DNA of 64,000 bases from Warburgia ugandensis (lineage: Eukaryota > Streptophyta > Magnoliopsida > Canellales > Canellaceae). The stretch is from the NCBI GenBank assembly GCA_035236585.1, contig CP141128.1, forward strand, positions 50,891,257 through 50,955,256. Direction: 5' to 3'. Numbering within the stretch: position 1 is the first letter of the stretch; every line of letters begins with the position of its first letter. The notes beneath the pieces are model-generated. The model did not search any database. It worked only from the letters and a program-made list of their open reading frames with translations, and was not told the origin of the DNA. Shown here in pieces: positions 51,501 through 62,870 of the stretch. Position numbers and translations under genes: made by a program.

Positions 51501-54500
51501 ACATAGTCTCACAAGCGTGGGAATGAAAAGTTATGGCATAAATTAGTTGTATCTGACAAACATTTTCCTGTTCTCTTGTTGTTCTAATTTTGTATTAACC
51601 TTCTCCAAACCTTATGTTAATCATGTGTTTGTTTTTTCTTTCAAGAGAGGAGGTAAGTTTCCAGACTTCCATTTTCTCAAACCCTTATCGAGATACGTCA
51701 GGAGTGCATGGTTGCGAGCAATGCTTTTACTAGTGTTTAAGGTCCAAACAAAACACCCAAGGGAGGTGTACATTATAGGGCTTGGGGCATAATGAAGCAC
51801 CCTGGGTTGTTCTCGCACCCACTGAGGCATATGCGTTGGTGGGTCTTTATGGCAAATACATAGTCTCACAAGCGTGGGAATGAAAAGTTATGGCATAAAT
51901 TAGTTGTATCTGACAAACGTTTTCCTGTTCTCTTGTTGTTCTAATTTTGTATTAACCTTCTCCAAACCTTATGTTAATCATGTGTTTGTTTTTTCTTTCA
52001 AGAGAGGAGGTAAGTTTCCAGACTTCCATTTTCTCAAACCCTTATCAAGATACGTCAGGAGTGCATGGTTGCGAGCAATGCTTTTACTAGTGTTTAAGGT
52101 CCAAACAAAACACCCAAGGGAGGTGTACATTATAGGGCTTGGGGCATAATGAAGCACCCTGGGTTGTTCTCGCACCCACTGAGGCATATGCGTTGGTGGG
52201 TCTTTATGGCAAATACATAGTCTCACAAGCGTGGGAATGAAAAGTTATGGCATAAATTAGTTGTATCTGACAAACGTTTTCCTGTTCTCTTGTTGTTCTA
52301 ATTTTGTATTAACCTTCTCCAAACCTTATGTTAATCATGTGTTTGTTTTTTCTTTCAAGAGAGGAGGTAAGTTTCCAGACTTCCATTTTCTCAAACCCTT
52401 ATCTGAGTTTTAGAGGACCTATTTTTTATGAATAGGTTTCTGGAAATAGCATCTCTTTAATTTACTATTACCATTTCACTGAATTGAAATAGCCAAGCCA
52501 TAATTGGCATAAGACTTTGATGATGATGATGAGAGTATCAAATGTCATAAAAGGTGAAGTAGAGAAGGGATGGGTTGGTGTTGCTGTAAGAATCTAAAAG
52601 ATGAGTTTTCAACTTGCGCGATCTTAGCTAGGACAATTTGTCTTTGAGTTGTCCACAATATTTGGATTTGATCTATCACTACATCTTGCAACTCTTCCAA
52701 GTCTTTCTTCAATTTATTAAAGGTAGAAAAATCAGAGAGAAACTGAGATAAGATGTATAATTAACATGATCCCACTTAGGGTAAAATTCTTTTGTTGGAC
52801 AGCTATGCTCAAGATAATTAACATACTAGATATGCTCAAGGAGAAGTTGAGTTAACTGTTAAACAGTTTTTGTGCAAGGAGCGGGGAGGAGTCAATCAAT
52901 CATCTCTTTGTCCTCAAGTTGGGCAAAAAATTCATGGGCATTGTTGAAATGACTTTAGCATTAATAGGAGCTTACTGATCATGGATGCGCAAAACCAAGG
53001 ACATTGGCTTGTGATTAATTCTATAGTTGGTTCAGTTGGGCATTATGGGCAAAAAAAAGCCAACATAATTTTGAAGATAAAGGAATTTCAAGAGGAGAAT
53101 TCTTTCTAGAACTTCGGAAATTCAGGTTGGTCAGGGTTCTGTGAGGAGGGACCTCTGGGAATTCCTTTCTACAATTATCATGGAAGCAAGGGAGAGATTG
53201 AAAATGGCGCTGGGTGAAGGTTAATTCAAATTCTAAGTAGCTTCCCCTGCTGCATCATATTGCCAAACTAAATTTTGACAACTGCAATTTGGTTATCATG
53301 GTCTTCTTGGATTGGTGGTGTATTTGTAGATGCTAGGACTAGTTACCCTTCTTTCTGCCCACTGGATAACTAATTTACCCAAGAAGAGGAAGGTTTGTGT
53401 ATGGTGCACACATCTTGAAGGATGAGCTTAGGAGGACTCTTTCAATGGAAGTGATTCAAGAAGCACACTATGAAGGGCTTGTTTATAGGTGAACAAGATT
53501 TTGGACACATGTACTGATATTGGTGTTCCTGTTTCCATGCTACAGGAGATGAAAAACAGGTTGCTGACTCCCTTCCAAAAGAGGGGTATAGTAAGATGTT
53601 TTGGTGCCTCTGCCATCTATGCCATTTCTATTTTCTTTTCTGTACTAATATATTCTTCAAGAGAGTTGAGAGCCCTGTCTCACAACCTAGAGGTTGTTGG
53701 TTTGATCTGCCCACCATTCAAAAAGAAAAATAATACCATTATCTTCTTCAAAATAGTTAGATGCAAACTGTGGAAGCAGAAGCCATGTATTTGTATTATA
53801 CCAGCCAGTAAATTGGCACTTCATTGCGAATTCTTGGTCCTATCAACCAGGTGCCTACAGTAACATCTATTCTAGTAGCTGTTTTGCCCCACAAACACCA
53901 GGAGAGCTCATTTTAACAGTTGATGGTATGGGTTCTTGCGATGAATTCACAGAATCTGTTCTTGTAATGTTGGACCATGGTAGCTCATCCTCCATCCTTT
54001 CTTCTGCAGAATCTAACTGTGGTGGCTACCTTTCTTTTTTCTCTCTCTTGCTTCTTTCAGATGCTTACCTTGTGCAACCTGTACTACTGACTTTTTTACT
54101 CAACATGTTAACCTCTGTGTAACTAAAACACCTCTTGCTAAAAAAAGGGCAGCCCGGTGCAAGACACTCCCATGCTTGTGGGATCTGGAGAAGGGGTGGA
54201 CTGCAAAGAGTCTATGGTACGCAGCCTTACCTTGAATTTTTTGTGAGAGGCTGATTCAATGCCTTGTAGTTTGTGACCTCTAGGTCAGACTGCAAAACTC
54301 AAACATCGCACCAAGGCTCCCATTCTCTAAAACTTCTCTTGCTAAACTATGCAAATGATTGGTGGCTTGTCTGTATCTCATTGTAAGAGTTAAGAATACA
54401 AGGATGGTTGGTGACTGCTATTTCTCAAATTTCAACTATAATGAAGAGAACAGCTTATCTTTATGAGCTTGCACATTTTCTTTCATACTCCATGGTCATT

Positions 54501-55823
54501 TACTATAGCTCCGTTTTACTGTTACTATCTTGCTAAATTGTCCATCACATTTTTCATATTTACTGTCCTTCTTGATATTATGCAGAAAGCAGTCCAAGCT
54601 AGTCCTAAGAACAGGTTTGCATGGCATGTATGGGGAGTTTTTGAGGTTAACCAGGGATTTATTAACAAAGGGAGGAAACTTTTAAAGATAGGCCATGCCC
54701 TAAATCCCAGGGACCCTGTTCTACTTCAATCACTTGCTTTACTGGAATATAAACATTCTGCTGTTAATCTTGCTCGTGTATTGTTTAAGAGAGCATCTGA
54801 GCTAGACCCCAAGCACCAACCAGTATGGATTGTAAGTGAAGCATATTTTATGACATATTATTTTGTTATTTTTTTTGGACATATTATTTTCTAATTCTTT
54901 CCTTTATAGATATTTGACAATTCTTCGTCATAAATATTACCAAAAAGGGCAGCCCCTGAGCACAAAGCTCCCGTGTATGCGGGGTCCAGGAAAAGGGCGG
55001 ACCACAAGGGTCAATAGTATGCAGCCTTACCTTGCATTTTGCAAGAAGCTGTTTCCACGCCTTGAACCCGTGACCTCAAGGTCACACGACAACAACTCTA
55101 CCCTTGTGCCAAGGCTCCCCTTCTACTTAATTAGATGCTGGATGAGAATAATTGTGTATCTAGTTAAGATGTTTCTTCTCTACTCTTCAGTATTGTTTCT
55201 TTGTAGGTCACCAACAGCTAACTATCATTAGTTTGCTGCAGGCTTGGGGATGGATGGAGTGGAAAGAGGGAAACATAACAACAGCAAGGGATCTCTACCA
55301 AAGGGCACTGGCAGTCAATTCCACAAGCGAAAGTGCTGCTCGTTGCCTTCAGGTATACTGTCATTCAAGGTACCTTGATATCTTAGTTCTATTCACAAGA
55401 AATGAACTATGTGCTTCATGTTCTCTACAGCTCGTTATCTCTTTAGGTCTAGTGCCTCGAGGTCATGTACCTTTGTTCTAGAAGAAAAGATTTATAGGGT
55501 AAATAAATATTGAGCCCACCACAATACTTACTAGTTAGCATATGTTCTACGTTTTTCTCTCTTACTTCAGACCTCTAGATACCTTCTTTCATTATGACAT
55601 GGTTTTCGTGCTTTGTGCTAATTGTTGTCACTGTCATCCCTCTCAGGCTTGGGGTGTCTTAGAACAAAGAACTGGTAATCCCTCAGCTGCTAGGAGATTG
55701 TTTAGATCTTCACTGAGCATAAATTCTCAAAGTTATGTAACATGGATGACATGGGCATCAATGGAGGAGCAGCAAGGAAATCCTGTGCGTGCAGAGGAAA
55801 TTCGTAACCTCTATTTTCAGCAG
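42593..55823 (+). CDS. HCF107: HCF107-type chloroplast HAT-repeat RNA-binding protein, seven exons, 3' end outside window
   Basis: Exons inferred from frame and GT-AG sites are 42593-43138, 43249-43392, 43763-44068, 44202-44261, 54586-54831, 55242-55352 and 55647-55823, about 530 residues. All introns are phase 0. The first ATG opens a Ser/Thr/Pro-rich, acid-poor leader (MQLYSSTPKSQFPLFPSHST) fitting a chloroplast transit peptide. An acidic linker follows, then a run of roughly ten half-a-TPR (HAT) repeats from about residue 165 on (pattern W..LE...GN...AR.L...A; e.g. AWGWMEWKEGNITTARDLY, AWGVLEQRTGNPSAARRLF). In Arabidopsis, HCF107 binds the psbH 5' UTR in plastids, stabilises processed psbH RNA and supports psbB translation. 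Visible length plus about 100 residues would match the family (roughly 650). No candidate last exon (expected to follow ...LYFQQ) was found before the right edge. The start is the first ATG in frame. Confidence 0.9.
43393..43762 (+). other. HCF107 second intron
   Basis: 370 bp from gttatt to ctttgagcag, with phase 0 on both sides. Nothing else is recognised in it. Confidence 0.75.
46074..50617 (-). mobile_element. Solo-LTR-like unit with ttaag target duplications, containing an internal foreign segment
   Basis: It begins TGTAACGATCCAGG and ends TTGGTCATTACA on +, like the LTRs at 21223 and 30137. It is flanked by the exact duplication ttaag (46069-46073 and 50618-50622). The likely orientation is -, because CTATAAATAA on the - strand (50062-50071) lies at the TATA position of the related LTRs. 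At 4544 bp it is much longer than those LTRs. Part of the excess is explained by about 47880-48110, which resembles the leader of the Athila-like element at about 4310-4530 (e.g. gagggaagagcaaggctcta against gagggaagagcgaggctcta). I read it as a solo LTR with a nested remnant. No coding sequence is seen. Confidence 0.75.
47880..48110 (-). repeat. Segment similar to the Athila-like leader at 4310-4530
   Basis: Shared blocks in the same order are cctcatgta(a/c)g.aggc.tttaga, caaacgtca.cagaag, gaagagc.aggctcta and tcctatgagc-like. The flanks on both sides are AT-rich with weak resemblance to the rest of that leader, so the true edges of the inserted piece are unclear. Confidence 0.6.
50974..52401 (+). 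repeat. Four-copy 357 bp tandem array in HCF107 intron
   Basis: The units are 50974-51330, 51331-51687, 51688-52044 and 52045-52401, each starting at tca(or cga)agatacgtcagg. Copies 3 and 4 are nearly identical. Copy 1 differs at a few more sites (ggttgtgagc against ggttgcgagc, accttcccc against accttctcc). The octamer cccttatc stands at both outer edges, a likely duplication microhomology. Each unit carries an 81-residue frame on + and an overlapping 82-residue frame on -, repeated because 357 is a multiple of three. I do not recognise either peptide. Confidence 0.93.
54143..54326 (-). mobile_element. SINE (Au-like), antisense copy with target duplications
   Basis: It starts on + with an A run and GGGCAGCCCGGTGCAAGACA and ends with GCACCAAGGCTCCCATT. 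The body is diverged (tctggagaaggggtggactg). Flanking 20-mers ctaaaacacctcttgctaaa (54123-54142) and ctaaaacttctcttgctaaa (54327-54346) differ at two positions. It lies about 260 bp before an HCF107 acceptor site. Confidence 0.85.
54944..55122 (-). mobile_element. SINE (Au-like), antisense copy in HCF107 fifth intron
   Basis: GGGCAGCCCCTGAGCACAAA, TGCGGGGTCCAGGAAAAGGG, CCTTGAACCCGTGACCTCAA and TGCCAAGGCTCCCC occur in family order. No clear target duplication is seen. It makes up nearly half of the 54832-55241 intron. Confidence 0.83.
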
Positions 55824-56825
55824 GTTAGTGCCCATTGGTCTGGTTCTCTTGCCTCCCTTTTCTATGCTATTATTCATGCTTTATCCAATTGTGCGTTTTT
55901 CTCCTACAACTGGCAATTCACTTGTATAGAAGAGAGGGAAAAACTAAATATGCCTATTACTTTCTAATAGAAACCTTGAGGAAAACTTGAAAATAGAGAG
56001 AAAAGTATGAATAACTGCAGCAATTCAGGAAAATGTTAAGATGTAAATCATAATGAAGGTATATAGAAAATCAATACACAAAGGCAGGAATATACTTTTA
56101 TATGATTCACACTTTACAGGAAGTTCAATCCATGGAAGATGATGAACATAAAAAACTACAATATTGATGTAAGAAAAGCAACACTAATGGCAGCATGTCT
56201 CTTCCTTACACATTAGATTTAACACCATTTTACATGCTAGAATTAGTTCTTTTGGTTTGGGTTGTTTTACCTGAATGTCCTTGCACAAAGGTAACCTTCT
56301 TATACTCGTTGTATAGATGGTAAAATTTATGCAAGAGGGGAAACACCGAATGCGCCAGAATAGTTTGAAATTTGATGGAGACAAGCAGATTTGAAAAATT
56401 GGTAATGAGTAATTAGATGCATGCATTTTGGTCATAAGTTTATGAAATTATTTTAAGTAAAAAAGGATCGACTTGAAAGCAAATGGGTAATGTGAAATGG
56501 TTAATTTCTAGTTTTGGAGGGAATCCAACTTTTCATTTGAATTTGAACTATAACCTAACTACAGTCCCTTGTCTTTTTCTATTTGGCTTTTGAAAATAAC
56601 AAGCTAAACTTTAGTTCCACGTTGGAAGTAAAAATGTTTTTTCTTATAATCATTCTCTCCTTTTCTCACATTGTTTTCAAGGGCTCACTCTTGAACTGGG
56701 GCACCTCAGTGTGACGCACTAAGCTGTGTGTGTGCCGAAGTGTAGTTGTGCACATTAGTGTACACTTTGCACTTAGCATGCTCGCATCATCACTTCAAGT
56801 CACCTTAATCTCTTTTGATTTTAGA
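55824..56825 (+). other. Start of HCF107 seventh intron, nothing recognised
   Basis: It begins gttagtgccc after ...NLYFQQ. The stretch is AT-rich. I searched it for the expected final exon of the family and did not find one. The small frame at 56184-56435 on the - strand shows no family resemblance. Confidence 0.55.
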
Positions 56826-57062
56826 TGTGACCCAACCCAGGCCCATTAGGATGGATGGTCCATCGGCTAAAGCCCACCAAAGAATATAGAAATAGGAAAG
56901 TCAGTTTGGGCTTTCCTTGGGTTGCATAGTGTGGTTTCTAGAGTGTCTTATGGGCCAAACCAGACTACTTGGTACCTAAGCATCACACCCTTATAAAAGG
57001 GGTGCCCCTTGGCCTCTTCCCTCACAACGATCTTTCTTCTCTTCTTAGAGTCTGTCAATTGA

Positions 57063-57106
<44 letters not shown>

Positions 57107-59780
57107 GAGTTTTTCTAGTTAAAGTCATTCTCTATTCTTCTACAGTTTGCCCAGTTACAGGCATTCTCTAATTTGGTTTGCTCAAGGGTCTGCCAATTTA
57201 AAGGCATTCTCTTCAAGGGTCCTTCTACTTGTGAAGTTCTCTAATTCTTGATTTATAGTTAGGCAAGATCTAAGAGTATTGTTTTTCTTTCTAGTTCTCT
57301 TGTTTCTAGAGTTTCTGAACTTGAGTTTGCCTGGTTATATACATTGATCTGCCCAATTAAAGGCATTCTTTTCAAGGGTTCTTCTACTTGTGAAGTTCTT
57401 TGGTTCTTGATCTCTAGTTAGACAAGATCTAAAAGTATTGTTCTTTCTTGTTTTCTTGTTTCTAGAGTTTTTGAATAGAGAAGTTCTTCATTCCTTTTTA
57501 GTTTCCCATTCAAACTTCAAATTCTGATCCCATTTTTGTTTCTGAAGTGCTTTGAGTTTTGAACTTGTTATACTCTTTACGAGGTTTCATTGTAATTTGA
57601 GGACAAATCTTTGAAGATTAAATTTTAAGGCATTTATCTTGGAAACTAAAGTACATATCGACTCTAATCGTGCAAATCAGTTGGGCTATAGATTGAGTTT
57701 GGCTTGGCTGAATTCTAAAGAGAGAGCTGCACATCCCTTGGACAATTTAGGAGGCTTCAACTATCTTCAAGACGCGTGCCTCTAAGTGTAGGTTCATCAA
57801 ATTCAATTTCGTGCAAGATTTTTAACAATTTCAAGATAATTAGACCTCAATGGGTTCTACTTCTATAAGCCTAGCGTCTGCTGCAAAGATGAGTTTCTTG
57901 AACCCTACATGATGATTCCCGGCATATCTATGATTCAGAAGTTTGATGGTCTGAACTTTAGAATATGATATAGCAAAATTACTTTTTATCTGAAAACCCA
58001 GATTATGACTTATGTTTTGACCGAACCATGCCCAAAATATGTTGAAACTAAGGCTTTTGCTGATGGTACTGAAATGTCTACATAGAAAGCTAATGCTGAT
58101 CTATTAAATCAAATTGACAAGTGGGTAAATGATGATGACAAGGATAGAAATACAATCCTAAAGGCTTTGTGAGACAAGCTTTATGATTAGCAATCCAAAA
58201 CTACTAAGTTGATGAAAGATCTCTGGGCCGCTTTGAATGGAATCTACTTTAAAGAAGAAGAAGCCAAGAAGAAATCTCTCATTGCAAACTGTCTAGAATT
58301 TAAGTTAGAAAACAACAAAAAATTATTCATTAAATTCTTGGGTTTCAAATAATTGCTAATGAAATCAATGCATGTGAAGATCCAATTCTTGTTAGCTTTC
58401 ATGTTAGCACCATTATTTCCAAGTTACCACCTTCTTGGAATGATGTTTGCATTGAAGATAATAACTAACTGTAAAGGTTGCTTTAGAGGAACCTGTTGCA
58501 AAGGCACATGTAGTGGAAGAGAAAAGGAAGAGGCACTTCTCTATGAAGAAAAAGTTCAATAGCCAAACCATGGTCTTAAAGAAAGGTCTTCAAGCTGAAA
58601 GTCGTCTAACACAGCTGGTTGCAAACAACTTGGCACCTCCCCTTGTTACCCCTGGTGGGAGATTCAAGGTGGCACTTTGCCCTTGTTGTGGGGATTTCAA
58701 GTTTATTTAGGATTTAGGATAATAGTTTCTAGGTAGTTTTCTTCATAACTTTTCGTTGAAATAAAAAAGAAATCTCTTTCAAAAGACCTTGGAATTGAGT
58801 AAAAAAAGATGCTAAACAGGATTACATTTTGCTACATGCGTATGGAAAGAAAAGACACATTTCTAAGTATTGCAAATATAGAAAATTCCTTAATGACAAG
58901 CAGGCTAACAAGAATCAGTCCAACCAGAAGAATGAGAAGTGCAAGTCATTTACCTGTCCTGTTTCTGAAGTTTAAGACAAGTCCCCTGTGAAGAGGACTG
59001 TTGGCTTGACACAGTAGCAACACGCCATATTGCTAGCAACCGCAACTTGTTCAAGACTTATGAAATAGTAGGGGATGGTTTTATGAGATGGTCATGGAAA
59101 CTCCTCCACTGCTTAGTAGCTGGCCAAGGAGACAGACCTGAAATTCACTTCTGGTAAGGTTTAACTCTGAAAAACGTGCAGTATATTCCAAACATCAATA
59201 ATAACCTGGTCTATGGAGGTGCTCTTAATAAGCATGGCTTCAAAGTAATGTTTTAATATGATAAACTTATTATCTTGAAGAATGGGACTTTTATGGGATA
59301 GAGATATTCTACTAATGACATGTTTAAATTGAACATTATTACTGAAATTACATATTCAGCATATACTATGACCGATTCTTTTCATTTGTAGCATGGTAAA
59401 CTTGGACATATGAATTTTCAGTCCATCAAAACAATGATGAAGCTACAACTTATTCCCAAGAGTGAGAGCTTAAACACAAATAAGTACGAAATTTGTAGTA
59501 AGTGCAAGATAACTTAGAAAGCATTTCAAACAATTGAAATAGAGTCCTCCATTATTGAGTTAGTACACAGTGATACATGTGAGATGATAGATACACTAAC
59601 AAGAGATGGGAAAAGGTGCTTTGCAACCTTTACTGATGATTACCCAAGATATGCATATGTTTTCATTCTTCTTATAAGAATGAAGCATTAGAACATTTTA
59701 AAGCTTATAAGGTAGAAATTGAGAATATTCACAATGTCAAGATTAAGACATTGCAATCTAATTGGTGTGGCGAGTGCACT
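56826..59780 (+). mobile_element. Ty1/copia retrotransposon fossil, 3'-truncated
   Basis: A 5' LTR-like region starts about 56826 (TGTGACCC), with the TATA box TATAAAAG at 56992-56999, a (TC)n run at about 57068-57104 and an imperfect direct repeat with an offset of about 160 bp (57183-57475). A copia-type gag follows at about 57850-58720, then a nucleic-acid-binding remnant, a protease remnant (WLDTVATRHIA at about 59003-59035), a GAG-pre-integrase (about 59390-59530) and the start of integrase (about 59540-59775). The rest of pol is absent. It is broken many times over, and clearly old. LTR borders and 3' edge are approximate. Confidence 0.75.
57068..57104 (+). repeat. (TC)n microsatellite
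   Basis: About 18 uninterrupted TC dinucleotides, downstream of the copia TATA box and so in the presumed transcribed LTR or leader of that fossil. Confidence 0.9.
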
Positions 59781-60109
59781 CTTGAATCTCTTTATAATTT
59801 TGATCATATAAAAACCAAATTAGAGTTAGTAACATGTTTGAATGGTTGTGCATGTGTTCATAGATGAAAATGTCAAAGTCAACCATTGAGAAGCTCGTCT
59901 CATGTGTTTTCAAGTTTTTCAAATGTTGAAAGAAGACCATTGTTGAAAAGAATTTCAAGAAACCTTGTTTTCAATATTTCTAAATGAAAAATCTTAGTCT
60001 TGAAACAAAAATTTTGTGCAAAAAGATACCCAGAATTGATAGGTTTCAGAGTCATAGAATCCCTAGCAGTTGAATTCCATAGTTGGAATTTAATTCCACA
60101 GAAGAGCTT
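59781..60109. other. Unassigned stretch between retroelement remnants
   Basis: About 330 bp with no recognisable coding sequence or repeat. It presumably belongs to one of the flanking fossils. Confidence 0.4.
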
Positions 60110-61675
60110 CATCTAGGGTCGGCACTGCTGATTGATGTATTAGCACAAGTAAGAAGGGTTGTCGAACCACAAGGATGGAATATATTATCTACTGAACTAA
60201 AGGAGTTTTGATTTTGAATTAAAACTAAAATGAATCTAAAAGAAAACTAAAGCAAGTCAAACGAAAACTAATATGATACAAGCTTAGGAATTGTGAATTC
60301 AATATAAAAATTATGTTATCATTTTTCATTACTTGGAAACATGTATGAAATAAAAGCCTTAACTACGAGCTAGAACCTCTTCTAAAGAAGGAATGAAGAC
60401 TCTAATGGCATGGCCTATCTAGATTGGCACAAATCATTTATAAACCATAGGCATGCTCTTCTAATCCTAGCATAATCCATCTAAGAAAGCATTCCACATA
60501 TAAAAACCATTCCATGAACATCTATCTAAATTTCAAGTATTGTACACGAAGCAAGATAAAAACATTGAAACCATTCTTCAAGAACCTCTTATCATGAAAT
60601 TGTAGAAGGGGGGTTTTGGCGCAATAGTAGAGTTGTTGTCATGCGACCTTGAGGTCATGGGTTCAGGGTGTGGAAACAGCCTCTTGCAATGCAAGGTAAG
60701 GCTGCATATTATAGAACCTTTGTGGTCCGCCTCTTCCCCGGACCCTGCATACATGGGAGCTTTGTGCACCGCACTGGCCTTTTTTTTTTTAATTGATTTT
60801 CTAAACTAAAAATATATAAAGATGAATGAGAAATATAAACATTCATGTTTTGGCTTCTTACAATCTCTAAACTTCAAGTTTAGTTATTCGTGATGGATGA
60901 TCCATGAGGAATAATTGAGCAAACCCTCCATCGGCCTTCTTCTTGTCGTCTCTTCTTCTAGGGCATTTTTAGAGTCTTTTCTGGTCTAGGAAGCATCAAG
61001 AATCTAGCCTCTGAAAGGTGGTGCATTTTTGGGCTTATATAGAGAGGTTTGGCTTCCTTAATTAGTAAGAAACTTAGTTGAAAAGCAAAGAAACTCTCCT
61101 CTTTTGAATTGACTTACTCAAGAAGTATCCTTATCTCTCTTCTTCTTTGTTTTCTTTCCTTTTCTCTTCCAAATTCTTTCTTTTTTAATTTGAAAATGTC
61201 CAAAATAGCAAGCCTACCAAAATCATGTAAAAGTAGTCAAGAAAGAGGACTTTTTGACTTGGTCAAATCTTTGTCAAACTTTCCTAATTGGAAAAGAAAA
61301 GTGTTTCTCTTTAAGCTAATAAGTGAATAACTAAGAGACAATAGGAAAACTTGCTTATTTAAGATATTTTCTAAAAATTAAAAATGTATGTGTTATAATC
61401 TTGAAATTCCCTTTGTTCAATGTATACAATTTCATGATCATCCAATGAATCTCTTGATCTCCATGGTTAGATCGTGATTCAACAAATCTAACAGCTAAGA
61501 TTTATCCTACAATAAATACACAAATTAGCCATTTAAAAGCCTAAACTGAAATATCTTATTCTTGAATGAACTAATTCTAATTTCTAATAAACTAAACTAC
61601 TTGAACTCCTAATATGGACTAGAAAATATAGAATAGAGATAAAAATTAATGCATAATTGATATTCATCACTGGCT
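60110..61675 (-). repeat. Possible LTR remnant of Ty3/gypsy type
   Basis: The left edge (gtattagcacaagtaagaag, gtcgaaccacaaggatgg) resembles in layout the start of the Athila-like LTR at 5299 (cgcaagtacacggg, gtcgatcccacagggac), followed in both by A-rich ctaaaact-type sequence. No coding sequence or target duplication is seen, so this is a tentative call. A SINE lies within it. Confidence 0.35.
60606..60790 (+). mobile_element. SINE (Au-like), sense copy
   Basis: Contains TTTTGGCGCAATAGTAGAG, GGTCATGGGTTCAGGGTGTG, CTCTTGCAATGCAAGG, CCTCTTCCCCGGACCCTGCA and GTGCACCGCACTGGCC, followed by a T run. Target duplications are not clear. Confidence 0.82.
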
Positions 61676-61679
61676 CCCT

Positions 61680-62870
61680 CAAGAGAGCTCCCATAGGAGC
61701 CAACCCCTTCCGGGGCGCAGTAAAGAAAGGAGCCAATTCCTACTTTGGGAGCTGAATCCCAAATTCTAGGAATATCAAAATTTTGATTTTTCCTTCAAAA
61801 ATTGCTAGAAATTTTTGAAATTTGAAATTTGAGTTTTCTTTCCATGTGGACCCATTTCATTGTCTCTTAAACATCATTTTGAAAATAATCACCAATGAAA
61901 TTTCTCTTTCAATGAGATTAGTGTTTCCCAATGACCATTTGGCTACTCCAATCAATGGCAAAGATTTTCTAACAGCCCTTTCATCATCCAATGAGGAGGA
62001 GACATCTCCCTAACAGCCATTTCATCCACTAGTCAAAGGTGAAGAAGCCCACAACAAGTATAATTAGGTTGATATATAGAAGAATGCCTTAGAAGGAGAA
62101 AAAGCTGATGAAGTGAATATTATTCTAGGAAGCCATTAAAGTTAAGCTTAATCTCTCAAAGTAGTTGTCTCACATTGACTAAAGATTGAAATTCTTTCCA
62201 TCTTATTGTGATTCCTTTCCTCACACATTCGTTTTGTAAGTGTTATATTTAATTTTTTTGAAATGAACTTTTTATTTCCTCATTTCATTCATTCTTTTTG
62301 CCGGAGAATGGTTTCTTTAGATATTTTAATTGTAAAAGCGATTGAGAAATTGTGTGTACTCAATCTTGAGTGATCAAGCACTATATCAACTTGAGTATAA
62401 AATCTCATGAGGTTTAGTTGAGGACTCCAAGAGAGGATATCCTTAAGAGAAAGAAAGTAGGCACTAAGTACATAGGCTGAACTTCTATAACTCCTTATCT
62501 TTGTCTCGTGATTGTTTTCTTTATGCTTGGTTTGTTCTTGTTTTAATGGCCACAAAGTTTTGTTTGATTTTATTTGATTTTGTTTGATTTTCATTATACT
62601 TACCAAGTGTTTTGATAAAAAAAAAACTTGAGCACATTCTTTTGGAAAGCTTTCATTCTTTTCAAAAACATTATTTTACATCTTCTTTGTGTTTGACAAA
62701 AAGTTTGTGAAATACCTTTTTATTATCCTTCTCACTATCCATTGTCCATCCTTTTGATTGATTGCAAAGCGTTTGACAAATTGTCTATGAGTGAATTTTG
62801 TGAACAAATCATTTCAAACCTTCAACCTTGTTTAAGTTTGGATTTGTAGCCAAAATTCCTTTGTTTTGTT
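61680..62870. other. Unassigned AT-rich stretch, possibly LTR of the right-edge copia fossil
   Basis: No coding similarity is seen. Because it directly precedes the leader of the next fossil it may include that element's 5' LTR, but I cannot set its ends. Confidence 0.4.

Larger units (their letters stand above)
44262..54585 (+). other. 10.3 kb fourth intron of the HCF107-type gene
   Basis: The donor gtgaca follows the 60 bp exon ending QLFE, and the acceptor gatattatgcag precedes KAVQASPKN. The HAT repeat continues across the join, which supports it. Contents are a solo-LTR-like unit (46074-50617), a 357 bp tandem array (50974-52401) and a SINE (54143-54326). I see nothing recognisable in 44262-46068, 50623-50973 or 52402-54122. 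The short frames there have no family resemblance. Confidence 0.82.

Noticed and set aside
50739-52226. Repeated 81/82-codon frames as candidate genes
   Set aside because: They lie in an intronic tandem array, overlap on opposite strands and match no family I know. Kept as a repeat and a finding only.
50974-52401. CRISPR-like array
   Set aside because: Units are 357 bp with no short repeat/spacer alternation, and the context is plant nuclear.
52900-53220. Faint LINE-like coding impression on the + strand
   Set aside because: No reverse-transcriptase or endonuclease motif could be pinned down, so it is left unannotated.
56100-56166. Possible HCF107 last exon after an acceptor-like tttacag
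   Set aside because: The resulting peptide (EVQSMEDDEHKKLQY, stop) does not resemble the family's C-terminus.
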